The position numbers and the translations under genes were made by a program. From SB21 sp964415295 (GTDB lineage Bacteria; CLD3; SB21), in NCBI GenBank assembly GCA_964415295.1, contig CAYPYN010000001.1, positions 1 through 64,000 on the forward strand: 64,000 bases of DNA, written 5' to 3'. The notes under the pieces are model-generated. The model saw only the letters and a program-made list of their open reading frames with translations. It was not told the origin of the DNA and did not search any database. Of this stretch, positions 50,839 to 59,088 are shown piece by piece. How positions within the stretch are numbered: the first letter of the stretch is position 1; every line of letters begins with the position of its first letter.

Positions 50839-51974
50839 TTCGCCATCCTTACCAAGGCGTTCCGGATCAGCCGTACCACCTCATCCGACCGGCTTTTCCA
50901 GCTGTTTTCAAATGCGATCCTCTGCAGGCGCGTCTCATCCGGAAGACCCTTGGCGGCTTTGATTACTAAACGAACAAACTCTTCCTGTGATTCCGCCACG
51001 TGGATGTTTTCCCGGAGTCGTTTGATCTCCTCCGTGTAATCCAGCGTTACTACCGGCCGACCGGCCGCAAGGTATTCGTACATCTTATTCGGGCTAAATC
51101 TTTCGATGAGCGGCGTTTTTTTGAATGGTATCATGCAAACCTGCGATGCGTGGACGTATGCCGGCAATTGATCGTGTTTCCGCATTCCCAAAAAATGAAC
51201 GTTGCTCAGCGACGTCAGACGATCCACATATTCTTTCACATGGGGGGAGATGACAGGCCCGACAATGACCACGGAGATCTCGGGCGCCTCTTTTGCGAGT
51301 CGTTCCACAAGCTCAAAATCAAACCAGTCGGATACCACTCCTGCGTAGAACGCAATGGGCTTTGCGATTCGGGTTATATCGGAAGGTTCGCCAAGCAACG
51401 CATTGCAGGCAAAAAGATCGTAATCCACCCCGTTGCCGACCACGTGTCCGTTCTCGCTCTTGTATTTCTTGACATCCTCCAGAAGTTTGTCGGAAACCGT
51501 CAACACCACATCCGAAACTTCAACGGTCCTTTTGAAATACATTTCCGTGACCTTCAGAGCTCCGGAAAATCCCATCGGGTAGTCGTTGCAGTCGTATACC
51601 GTCAAGCCCTTCTTCAGACGGCGAATAATATCGGCAAAATATATATTGGACGTGAATACGATACGATTGGATCCGGAAAAACCGGTCATAAGCAGAATCA
51701 ATCGGGTCCAGCAGAGAAAAAGGAATGTGAAAACGGCGCGGAACCAGGACTGGTTCTGCAGAGCATTGACCGCGGGATACTCCGTGCCCTTGAAATTTGG
51801 AATGGTCACATAGGTCACCTTCCCGTCCCGGCGCGGCAGAAAGTGGCTTTTTTTGCCAACGGCAAAATTCTCAACAAAAAGGATCTCCCAATCATCGGGG
51901 AAATGACGTATCAGATGATGATGGCGGTGGGTAAGGAAATTCCACTTTATTTCAGAGAACCAGATGACTTTCAT
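50835..51974 (-). CDS. GT4-like glycosyltransferase
   Basis: 379 aa. GT-B fold with the C-terminal nucleotide-sugar site: AFYAGVVSDWFDFELVERLA, then VHFLGMRKHDQLPAYVHASQVCMIPFK, then NKMYEYLAAGRPVVTLDYTEE, the E-x7-E region of family 4 enzymes. The N-terminal half begins MKVIWFSEIKWNFL. It should act at the inner membrane on an envelope polysaccharide and is the first gene of the four-gene cluster. The pentapeptide gene upstream ends 15 nt away. Confidence 0.85.
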   Translation of the reverse strand: MKVIWFSEIKWNFLTHRHHHLIRHFPDDWEILFVENFAVGKKSHFLPRRDGKVTYVTIPNFKGTEYPAVNALQNQSWFRAVFTFLFLCWTRLILLMTGFSGSNRIVFTSNIYFADIIRRLKKGLTVYDCNDYPMGFSGALKVTEMYFKRTVEVSDVVLTVSDKLLEDVKKYKSENGHVVGNGVDYDLFACNALLGEPSDITRIAKPIAFYAGVVSDWFDFELVERLAKEAPEISVVIVGPVISPHVKEYVDRLTSLSNVHFLGMRKHDQLPAYVHASQVCMIPFKKTPLIERFSPNKMYEYLAAGRPVVTLDYTEEIKRLRENIHVAESQEEFVRLVIKAAKGLPDETRLQRIAFENSWKSRSDEVVRLIRNALVRMAK

Positions 51975-51989
51975 GAAACGATCGCTGCG

Positions 51990-53171
51990 TTACGGCCGGT
52001 GCGGTTTGGTTTGCCCGTTACGGTATACGTCGTAATCCGGGAGAGATTTGTTTTGAACCTGTAGTTTTTCCCACAGTTGTTTAGAAATATTCCGGGCCGA
52101 CGGCAGATGCCTGGCGTCCAGAAATTTGGTTTCTAAACTGATCTGTACTTTATTGAGTTCGGTCTGGTCCAGGTCGGCTTCGTTCAATATCGTTTCCCAG
52201 AGGTTGGCTCCGGTCATATCCGCTTCCCGGAGCACGCACCGCGTCAGATCCGATTGTTTGCAGTTGGCCGCGCGTAAATTGGCCCCGGAGAAATTGCTGG
52301 CCCGCAGGTTGCATTGTTTAAACGACGTATGAAACGCATTGGCGCGCGACAGATCGCACTCTACGAGGAACGATTTTTCAAAGATTGCGGAGGACAGGTC
52401 CGATTCCGTCATACGGGTCCGCTGGAACTGACAATCCACCAGATGCGCTTTTTTGAAACTGGCCCGGTCCATCGTAGCGGCGTTGAAATTGCAGTGTTCA
52501 AACAAACAAAGATCAAACCGCGCGTTGGAGAAATTGATCTTCCGCAGGTTCGCCTGCCGCAAGGTCCGTCCTGAAAAATCGATCAACGAAAAATCCAGCG
52601 CCACATGCTCCATCCTGGATCGTTCGGCATTAAACGCCGTAATGTTTTCCTGCATAAGCAGATCGGTCAGTTTCCCTACCAGTCCATGGATATCCATATG
52701 GCGGTGCCTGGCAAATTCCTCCTGTTTCTGCGTAAGCGCCGTCATGAGGAGTTTCTCTCCGCGTTCGGAGATCTGGGAGTATTTTCCGTCGAAACCGATC
52801 AGATCATCCTCGGAGAGGCCGGTCAGATATTGCTCCAGATCGGCATATTTGAAATGCAGTTGCTCCCCCAAATAGCGCAGGGATGTCCGTCCCAGCAATT
52901 GTATCATGTACAGTATGAACAGAGAAATAGGATGGTATCCGCCGGAATGGTCCTGCGCGTTGGGCTCATCCAGCACGTATTTGAAATCCATCTCAAAGAT
53001 CTCAAAGACCATCGGCGACATAGTAAGATCGAACTGGTGATGAAAATTGCAGGACTCGTTACGACACAAAAGCCGTATGTGCCATCTCCGTTCGGCGTAA
53101 TGAATCTGATTGAGCGGAAATAACGACTGATGACAAGACGGGCAAACGGATGTCACAATGATTTCTTCCAT
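51990..53171 (-). CDS. Zinc-ribbon protein with pentapeptide repeats
   Basis: 393 aa. The N-terminus has a zinc-ribbon pattern (Cys10, Cys13, Cys36, Cys41 in CPSC...CRNESC). The middle (about 80-165) looks helical and regulatory. From about 190 to 330 there is a pentapeptide-repeat beta-helix, with A(N/D)Lxx-like units such as DLSRANAFHTSFKQCNLRAS and ADMTGANLWETILNEADLDQ. Pentapeptide proteins mimic or scaffold DNA or proteins, but function is unknown here. A zinc ribbon in front of such repeats is unusual in my experience. It lies at the upstream end of the glycosyltransferase cluster. Confidence 0.78.
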   Translation of the reverse strand: MEEIIVTSVCPSCHQSLFPLNQIHYAERRWHIRLLCRNESCNFHHQFDLTMSPMVFEIFEMDFKYVLDEPNAQDHSGGYHPISLFILYMIQLLGRTSLRYLGEQLHFKYADLEQYLTGLSEDDLIGFDGKYSQISERGEKLLMTALTQKQEEFARHRHMDIHGLVGKLTDLLMQENITAFNAERSRMEHVALDFSLIDFSGRTLRQANLRKINFSNARFDLCLFEHCNFNAATMDRASFKKAHLVDCQFQRTRMTESDLSSAIFEKSFLVECDLSRANAFHTSFKQCNLRASNFSGANLRAANCKQSDLTRCVLREADMTGANLWETILNEADLDQTELNKVQISLETKFLDARHLPSARNISKQLWEKLQVQNKSLPDYDVYRNGQTKPHRP

Positions 53172-53308
53172 GATTTAAGATAGTAGTTTTTTTTGGCCTA
53201 AGAATCAAGCTATTGTTAGCTTTACGGGCTGTCCAAGCCGGATGAAACAGGCCTTTTTTCGCCACCCGGCCTGCCAATACATGCCTTTGAAAGACCCGAG
53301 CATTTTTA

Positions 53309-53337
53309 TTGTATTTAGAGTTCGGTTTTGTTATAAT
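53309..53337 (+). promoter_or_regulatory. Promoter of plsY
   Basis: TTGTAT (-35) and TATAAT (-10) are separated by exactly 17 nt, ending 43 nt before the plsY ATG. The consensus -10 and ideal spacing make this the best promoter in the window. Confidence 0.75.
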
Positions 53338-53379
53338 TTCAGCCGGTTTTTCAAAGTTGGTAAATAACGATTTTGGATT

Positions 53380-54042
53380 ATGCTTTCACTTTTTCTCATT
53401 CTGTTAATATCTTATTTGCTGGGCTCCATTTCCCCCAGCATCATTCTGTCCCGATTAATCAAAGGCGTGGACGTGCGTTCTACGGGAAGCGGTAATGCCG
53501 GGATGACCAACGCCATCCGTCTGCTTGGACCCCGATGGGGCGCGGTAGTCGCGATCGTTGATGCCGCCAAAGGATTTTGTGCGGCCATTCTGGTTGCGCC
53601 CATGCTGTTTCCGGGGATAGGCCTGCCGTTCATCGATGAAACGCTGGTACGGATTCTGGCCGGCGTGGCGGCGGTGGCGGGTCATATCTGGACGGTTTTC
53701 TTCGGTTTCAAAGGCGGTAAAGGCGTATTGACCGTGGCCGGCGCCGTGCTGGGGGTCGCTCCGGCCGAAGTAGGTATCTGTTTCCTCGTCTTCCTGATCA
53801 TACTGGCTTTGTTCCGTTACGTCTCTCTCGGTTCTATCACCGGCGCCTGGACTTTCCCTCTCCTTGTCTTGATTCAGATCTTTTTCGCGGCCGGCACTGT
53901 ATCCATTCATCTGATATGGTTCAGTTTCCTGGTGGCTCTCCTTATTACTTACACGCATCGCGAGAATATCGCCCGTCTGCGGCGAGGTGAAGAAAAGAAG
54001 GTCGGCCGGTCTTCGGCGCCGACCCATGGGCCGGTCTCTTGA
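53380..54042 (+). CDS. plsY: Glycerol-3-phosphate acyltransferase
   Basis: 220 aa with five or six TM helices. PlsY motifs: LGSISPSIILSRL near the N-terminus, VDVRSTGSGNAGMTNAIRLLG (acyl-phosphate/G3P loop) and VAGHIWTVFFGFKGGKGV. It acylates glycerol-3-phosphate with acyl-phosphate in the first step of phospholipid synthesis. The C-terminal tail after the last TM (about 195-220) is charged and longer than usual. It is divergent from the pentapeptide gene, with a clear promoter between. Confidence 0.95.
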   Translation: MLSLFLILLISYLLGSISPSIILSRLIKGVDVRSTGSGNAGMTNAIRLLGPRWGAVVAIVDAAKGFCAAILVAPMLFPGIGLPFIDETLVRILAGVAAVAGHIWTVFFGFKGGKGVLTVAGAVLGVAPAEVGICFLVFLIILALFRYVSLGSITGAWTFPLLVLIQIFFAAGTVSIHLIWFSFLVALLITYTHRENIARLRRGEEKKVGRSSAPTHGPVS

Positions 54043-54062
54043 CGCTCCTCAATTCCCACAAT

Positions 54063-54866
54063 ATGGCCTTTTTCCGCAAAGGGCTGGGTTTCATCATTCT
54101 TATGGCGGTCATCGCCGCCGGATTCTACCTGATCGGTCAGACTATCTTATTGGCGGTGCGTGGTGAGAATAAAGCGCTATGGCTGCTGGTAAGTTTCACC
54201 GCCGTGGTCGCAATCCTTGCCTGGTTCATCAGACGCTTCTGGACCCTCACGCTGGACGACCGCGACGTTCTGGATATATTCAAGATCGCTTCGATCAACA
54301 ACGGATCCAACCTCGCTCATTTTCAGAGAGAATATTTCCAACACTCAAGGATCGTGACCGAACGCGGATACAGCTATACCATCCGCGACGGCGGTACGGA
54401 CATCCGTACATCGCTGGTGTATCTGGGAAAAGAATTTGCCGACCGGCGGACCATCATCGGTGAACAGGCTTTGCTCACGATCGCGATACGCGCCGAGCAG
54501 ACGTTTCGAATGGCCATCGTCAACCCGCAGGCCGATATCCGGGAATCGCTCGATGTGGAATTCTATGCGCCGGCCGTTTTTCAGTCTAAGAAATACTCGT
54601 ACCAGAAACACGGCATCGTTTTTTCCGATTACGAAAAGGAAGCGATCGATACCGTCTTCGAAAACCCGTTCCTGCATACGCAGCTGCTCGAACTCTTCCA
54701 ACGATGTAAATTCAAGTTTGCGGTCTTCGACGAACGAAAAGCCGTTGCCGTGAAATCGGCTTCGGTAGACACCATCGCGGAAGACGTCGAAGCCTACCCG
54801 TTGCTCATGAGCATCAGCCAGCTCATTTCCAACCGATATAAAAAAGATACTGATCCATCATCATAA
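54063..54866 (+). CDS. Conserved membrane protein of unknown function
   Basis: 267 aa from ATG 54063; an in-frame TTG at 54039 would overlap plsY by 4 nt and is an alternative. Two N-terminal TM helices (about 8-30 and 35-55) precede a cytoplasmic or periplasmic mixed alpha-beta domain with IRDGGTDIRTSLVYLGKEF and a C-terminal helix. I do not recognise the family. It lies between plsY and the OmpH-like gene in one plus-strand run, so an envelope role is plausible. Confidence 0.65.
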   Translation: MAFFRKGLGFIILMAVIAAGFYLIGQTILLAVRGENKALWLLVSFTAVVAILAWFIRRFWTLTLDDRDVLDIFKIASINNGSNLAHFQREYFQHSRIVTERGYSYTIRDGGTDIRTSLVYLGKEFADRRTIIGEQALLTIAIRAEQTFRMAIVNPQADIRESLDVEFYAPAVFQSKKYSYQKHGIVFSDYEKEAIDTVFENPFLHTQLLELFQRCKFKFAVFDERKAVAVKSASVDTIAEDVEAYPLLMSISQLISNRYKKDTDPSS

Positions 54867-54879
54867 AGGAGATACCATC

Positions 54880-55500
54880 ATGTCCCAAGAAATTCACAAC
54901 GAAAAAACGACACAACTGATGTACGGCTTTTTTGCCGCGGCCGGCCTCGCGCTGATCGCCGCACTTTATCTGCTGTTCGTTCATTTCAACGGCGGAAATG
55001 TCAAGATCGGGTATGTCAAGTCCGACGTGTTGCTTGCGCAATACAAGCCCGCTATGGCCGTCCAGCAAAGAATGCAGTTGGAATCCGCCCAGGCCCAGCA
55101 GGAGCTCGAAGGCCGTTACAAGGAACTGCAGTCCATGGATGCGGAACTTCAGAAGAAACTGCAGGTGCTGACCCAGCAGGCGCTCGCCCCGCAGATCGAA
55201 AAATTCCAGAAGAAGCAAAACGAATTCTATCAGCTCCAGCAGGGGCATCAGCAGCAATTGCAGCAGAAACAGGCGCAGCTGCTGGAACCGATATTTCAGG
55301 ATATCAGCAATTTCATCAATAAATACGGAAAGGATCACGGCTATACCGTCATCCTGGGAACCCCCATGGAAGGTTTGGTCGTCTACGGCGATGCCGGAGC
55401 GGATCTGACGGAAACGATCCTGACCGAACTCAACGCGAAAGTTCCGCCGACCATGCCGACACCGTTTGAAACGGCAACACCCGATTCCGCGAAAAAATAG
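54880..55500 (+). CDS. OmpH/Skp-like coiled-coil protein with N-terminal membrane anchor
   Basis: 206 aa. A TM helix (about 13-36) is followed by a beta strand (VKIGYVKSDVLLAQYKPA), a long Gln/Lys-rich coiled-coil hairpin (about 60-150), and a C-terminal strand pair (GYTVILGTPMEGLVVYGDAG, split here from about 167). This is the jellyfish-like OmpH/Skp layout, where the hairpin holds unfolded outer-membrane proteins. Skp normally has a cleaved signal; here about a dozen residues precede the helix, so it may be membrane-tethered. A terminator follows. Confidence 0.82.
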   Translation: MSQEIHNEKTTQLMYGFFAAAGLALIAALYLLFVHFNGGNVKIGYVKSDVLLAQYKPAMAVQQRMQLESAQAQQELEGRYKELQSMDAELQKKLQVLTQQALAPQIEKFQKKQNEFYQLQQGHQQQLQQKQAQLLEPIFQDISNFINKYGKDHGYTVILGTPMEGLVVYGDAGADLTETILTELNAKVPPTMPTPFETATPDSAKK

Positions 55501-55515
55501 CGACCGTTTGATCTG

Positions 55516-55552
55516 AACCGTCCTGCCTCTGCCGGAGGCAGGGCGGTTTTTT
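55516..55552 (+). terminator. Terminator after the OmpH-like gene
   Basis: A 14-bp stem with one G-T wobble (left arm 55516-55529, right arm 55535-55548) and a 5-nt loop is followed by T-rich sequence. It begins 15 nt after the stop of the OmpH-like gene. Confidence 0.92.
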
Positions 55553-55636
55553 ATTTGCAATTCGCAGTCCTCGTCATTAGATTTTTTCGTCCCGGTTGCG
55601 ATACCATTTGAAAGACAATTAATTGAAAGGCCCAGT

Positions 55637-57106
55637 ATGCCCAGACCTCAGACCATCGGTGAGTTGAGAAAATCCGGTTATCAGGTACGAAGCGTCAAGG
55701 ACGAGATACGCTCCAATCTGATCCGCTTGCTGCGCGATGGCAAGAATATCTTCCCCGGTATTATCGGATATGATAAAACGGTCATTCCGGAGTTGATACA
55801 CGCCGTCCTGTCCAAACATGATTTTATTCTCCTCGGTCTTCGCGGCCAGGCGAAAACGCGAATCCTGCGGAGCCTGGTCAATCTTCTCGACGAAGAGATC
55901 CCTGTGATCAAGGACGCACCGCTCAATGATAATCCTTTTGCGCCCATCTCGCGCGTGGCGATCGACATGGTGGAAAAGGACGGCGACAAGACCGAGATCC
56001 GGTGGCTGGGACGGGAAGAGCGTTACGGGGAAAAGCTGGCGACGCCCGACGTGACCGTGGCCGACCTGATCGGGGACATCGATCCGATCAAAGCCGCCAC
56101 ACAGAAACTCCACTACGCCGATGAGCGCGTCATGCACTTCGGTGTCATCCCCCGCAGTAACCGCGGAATTTTTGCGATCAATGAATTGCCCGACCTTCAG
56201 CCGCGCATTCAGGTCAGCTTGTTCAATATCCTCGAAGAAAAGGACTTCCAGATCCGCGGCTTCAATATCCGTATTCCGCTCGACATCCTGGTCGTGTTCT
56301 CCGCCAATCCGGAGGATTACACCAACCGCGGCAATATCATCACGCCTCTCAAAGACCGCATCGATTCCCAGATCCTGACGCATTACCCGCTCACGGTCGA
56401 AGACGGCATGCGGATTACGGAGCAGGAGGCCTGGCAAAAGCGCGAAGAAAACGATATACCGGTTCCGCATTATTTCAAAGAGATCATCGAGAGCATCGCG
56501 TTCCAGGCGCGGGCGAGCGAATTCATCGATCACAAGTCCGGGGTCAGCGCGCGTCTCACGATCTCATGCCTGGAGAATCTGATCAGCACGGCGGAACGGC
56601 GCGCGATCGCGCTGAAGGAAAAAACGGCCTTCCCGCGTATCTGCGATCTGTACTATCTTATTCCTTCGATCACGGGCAAGATCGAATTGGTGTACGAAGG
56701 TGAGCAACAGGGTATGGCCAATGTCGCCAAAGTTCTTATCGGACGTGCGATCAAATCCGTATTCAAGAATTATTTCCCCGACCCTCTTTCCAAAAAAGAC
56801 CTGCCGGTCTACCAGCAAATCCTGGGCTGGTTCGCCAGCGGTAACAGGCTGGATATCTCCAACGACACGCCGTTCGATGAGTACTTCGCGCAACTCGATA
56901 AGATCCCCACATTGAAAGAAACGGCGCTGAAGTACATGAAACCGGATAGTGCGAATAAGAATGCCGTGGCCTCGGCCATGGAGTTCGTACTCGAGGGCCT
57001 GCATCAAAACAGTTCTCTCAGCAAAGACTGGCTGGAGTCGCGCGTAACTTATAAGGATATGATGGGCAGTATGCTGGGAAAGATCAACTGGGAAAAGGAA
57101 GAGTAA
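55637..57106 (+). CDS. MoxR/magnesium chelatase I-like AAA+ ATPase
   Basis: 489 aa, soluble. The AAA+ core starts near 35; Walker A is LLGLRGQAKTRIL (GxxGxxKT form), Walker B plus the sensor region lie in RGIFAINELPDLQPRIQVSLFNILEEKDFQIRG (about 175-205, with Glu in NELPD replacing the usual DE), and SANPEDYTNRG follows as sensor 1. A C-terminal lid and a helical domain extend to 489. Relatives act with VWA-domain proteins to insert metals or remodel complexes. No VWA gene is next to it: the next gene is LarC on the other strand. The function is therefore open. Confidence 0.85.
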   Translation: MPRPQTIGELRKSGYQVRSVKDEIRSNLIRLLRDGKNIFPGIIGYDKTVIPELIHAVLSKHDFILLGLRGQAKTRILRSLVNLLDEEIPVIKDAPLNDNPFAPISRVAIDMVEKDGDKTEIRWLGREERYGEKLATPDVTVADLIGDIDPIKAATQKLHYADERVMHFGVIPRSNRGIFAINELPDLQPRIQVSLFNILEEKDFQIRGFNIRIPLDILVVFSANPEDYTNRGNIITPLKDRIDSQILTHYPLTVEDGMRITEQEAWQKREENDIPVPHYFKEIIESIAFQARASEFIDHKSGVSARLTISCLENLISTAERRAIALKEKTAFPRICDLYYLIPSITGKIELVYEGEQQGMANVAKVLIGRAIKSVFKNYFPDPLSKKDLPVYQQILGWFASGNRLDISNDTPFDEYFAQLDKIPTLKETALKYMKPDSANKNAVASAMEFVLEGLHQNSSLSKDWLESRVTYKDMMGSMLGKINWEKEE

Positions 57107-57173
57107 TAATTCCGACCGGATTTGACATTTTTCATTTCTTGCTCAATGTTCTTCAGCCGTATTTCGACTCTTA

Positions 57174-57896
57174 TTATACGTCCCCTATCGTAACCGACAA
57201 TAATCCGGAGACTCCCTCAAACGTTTTACTGCCCGCGCCGTAGCCGGTGGCGCGGATCTGCATGGGTATCTCTTGTTTCACACCATGAGACAAGGCCCTG
57301 ATGATGGCGGCGCCCGTCGGCGTGCAGAGTTCTCCAACAGCGGTCGAAGCGGATTCGGTTGGATAACCTTTGAGCAATTCCTTAACGGCCGGAACAGGAA
57401 CAGGGACGACGCCGTGCGAACAAGTGACCGTACCGCCTCCCACATTGATCGGTGTCGTATAGATCTTTTCGATACCTAAGATTTGCAGCGCTATCGAACA
57501 GCCGGTCACATCTATGATGGAATCCAGTGCACCAACTTCATGCAAATGAACCCGGTCGACCGACGTTTGGTGAACGACCGCCTCTGCTTCGGCAAGGCCT
57601 GTGAAGATACGCACCGCCCGTTCTTTGACAGAAGCATCGAGAGAACTGGCCTGGATGATCCCGGTAATATCGCCCAGAAAACGATGATCCAGCGTTTCGT
57701 CGCAGGCCGATTCGATCCGCGTTCCATAGATTGCGCCGCGCCTGGTCTGACTCATCATGATCCTGAATTGGTCACGGATCGGCAGTTTGGCCAATTCGTT
57801 CTTCAGCACGGTCAGCGACAGGCCCGCATCCACCAGGGCCCCTAAAAGCATATCGCCGCTTATTCCCGACGAGCAGTCAATAAAAGCAATTCTCAT
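57174..57896 (-). CDS. larC: LarC-like nickel insertion protein, N-terminal part only
   Basis: 240 aa, against about 400 for full LarC. The LarC N-terminal domain is clear: FIDCSSGISGDMLLGALVDAGL, VHLHEVGALDSIIDVTG, SHGVVPVPVPAVKELLKG, LCTPTGAAIIRAL and GYGAGSKTF. The His-rich linker and C-terminal LarC2 domain are missing, and the 67 nt before the convergent gene leave no room for them. LarC inserts Ni into the pincer cofactor of lactate racemase-type enzymes and uses CTP; LarA, LarB and LarE are not in the window. Some bacteria make LarC1 and LarC2 separately by frameshifting; that cannot happen here. The start lies 3 nt after the rdgB stop. Confidence 0.85.
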   Translation of the reverse strand: MRIAFIDCSSGISGDMLLGALVDAGLSLTVLKNELAKLPIRDQFRIMMSQTRRGAIYGTRIESACDETLDHRFLGDITGIIQASSLDASVKERAVRIFTGLAEAEAVVHQTSVDRVHLHEVGALDSIIDVTGCSIALQILGIEKIYTTPINVGGGTVTCSHGVVPVPVPAVKELLKGYPTESASTAVGELCTPTGAAIIRALSHGVKQEIPMQIRATGYGAGSKTFEGVSGLLSVTIGDV

Positions 57897-57899
57897 GGA

Positions 57900-58511
57900 T
57901 CACCTCGGATATTCCACGTCAATGAATTTTTTGAATTTTTCCAAGGCCCGGCCGCGGTGGCTGATCCGGTTCTTGATCCCGGGATCCAATTCCGCCATGG
58001 TCTTGCCGAACTCCGGAAGAAAGAAAATAGGATCGTAACCGAACCCGAATTCCCCGACGGGCGCGTGGTTGATGCGTCCTTCGCAGACGCCGTCAAAAAA
58101 CCTCTCAAAATAGCGGCCCTCTCTGTCGCGACCTACAAACGCCAGCACACAATGAAATCGAGCCGTCCGGCGATCGTCGGGTATGCCGGCCAGTTCCATG
58201 AGGACTTTTTTATTATTCTCCGCGTACGGATGCCCGTCACCGGCATAACGGGCGGAAAAAACACCGGGCCGTCCGCCAAGGGCATCCACTTCGAGACCGG
58301 AATCGTCCGCCAGAGCATTCATTCCCGTAGCCTGAAAGATCTCAACGGCTTTTTTCAATGCGTTACCGTGAAACGTATCCTGATCCTCGTGCGGTTCTTT
58401 GAGGTCTGGAAATTCCTGCGTGGTGTGAAGTTCAAGCGGATGGCCATTCAGAATGGCGCGGATCTCCTCGATCTTCTTTTTATTGTGCGTAGCAAGAAGA
58501 ATGGACGGCAT
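57900..58511 (-). CDS. rdgB: Non-canonical purine NTP pyrophosphatase (RdgB/HAM1)
   Basis: 203 aa. HAM1 motifs: the N-terminal ILLATHNKKKIEEIRAIL, ADDSGLEVDALGGRPGVFSARYAG (with the base/metal-binding DD), GFGYDPIFFLPEFGKTMAEL and SHRGRALEKF at the C-terminus. It removes dITP/XTP from the nucleotide pool. It is in an operon with the truncated LarC gene. Confidence 0.97.
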   Translation of the reverse strand: MPSILLATHNKKKIEEIRAILNGHPLELHTTQEFPDLKEPHEDQDTFHGNALKKAVEIFQATGMNALADDSGLEVDALGGRPGVFSARYAGDGHPYAENNKKVLMELAGIPDDRRTARFHCVLAFVGRDREGRYFERFFDGVCEGRINHAPVGEFGFGYDPIFFLPEFGKTMAELDPGIKNRISHRGRALEKFKKFIDVEYPR

Positions 58512-58594
58512 AGAATAACATAATTGGTGAACAAGCGAATGTATTCAAATTATTGGAAATTTTCCAATGCAATTTCTATAGGAGGCAAAACTAA

Positions 58595-58636
58595 GTGTTG
58601 CGGCGGCGGCTCCGGTTATTTTTTTTCCAGGATTGA
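58595..58636 (+). other. Possible 13-codon leader ORF before the Hpt gene
   Basis: An AGGAGG site lies 7 nt upstream of GTG 58595, which opens a 13-codon frame (MLRRRLRLFFFQD) with four Arg codons. Immediately after the Arg codons is a run of eight T. It resembles an attenuator-style leader, but no clear competing hairpins were found, and the Hpt start is about 55 nt further on. Confidence 0.2.
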
Positions 58637-58690
58637 AGTTTTAAATCAAAACCTTTACATTGTCTTGTGGAATAAATCAGCGAGGCGCCA

Positions 58691-59083
58691 ATGGAATTCT
58701 CAAAAGAAGAAATGATGGAGATCATGGCGGTTTTCAAAGCCGAAAGCGCGGAGAACCTTGTCATTCTCAACGATAAGATGAAGGAGATCGAAAAAAACCC
58801 GACCAACCCCTCAGCGATCGAACTTCTGCACCGCACCTCGCACAGTATCAAAGGCGCCGCGCGCATGCTGGGTCTGACACCGATCGAAAACATCGGACGC
58901 GCCCTTGAAGACGGATTTAAGGCCGCCAAAGAAGGCAAACCGGTTCTGACGCCCGAGACCATCGCCATCGTCAAAGAGGCTATCGGCGGCATCAGTCAAC
59001 TGATCGACAAACTGGAAAAAGAAGGTTCAATGGACGGTATCGATATTTCCGGCATTCAGACTAAACTGGAACAATTCAAATAG
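58691..59083 (+). CDS. Hpt (histidine phosphotransfer) domain protein
   Basis: 130 aa, a single Hpt four-helix bundle. The phospho-accepting His is His51 in LLHRTSHSIKGAARMLGL, with a second-helix Gly-rich RMLGL turn as in CheA P1 domains. No CheA catalytic core or receiver is fused or adjacent, so it is an orphan phosphotransfer protein, possibly serving the hybrid kinase at 11130 or CheA elsewhere. The upstream region is the 179-nt divergent gap with rdgB. Confidence 0.9.
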   Translation: MEFSKEEMMEIMAVFKAESAENLVILNDKMKEIEKNPTNPSAIELLHRTSHSIKGAARMLGLTPIENIGRALEDGFKAAKEGKPVLTPETIAIVKEAIGGISQLIDKLEKEGSMDGIDISGIQTKLEQFK

Positions 59084-59088
59084 GTTTA

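Noticed and set aside
58539..58715. ORF with a KTKCCGGGSG stretch before the Hpt gene, resembling a GG-type peptide precursor
   Set aside because: It runs over the Hpt start in another frame, its own upstream region has no SD, and no export or modification gene is nearby. The AGGAGG lies inside it rather than before it.
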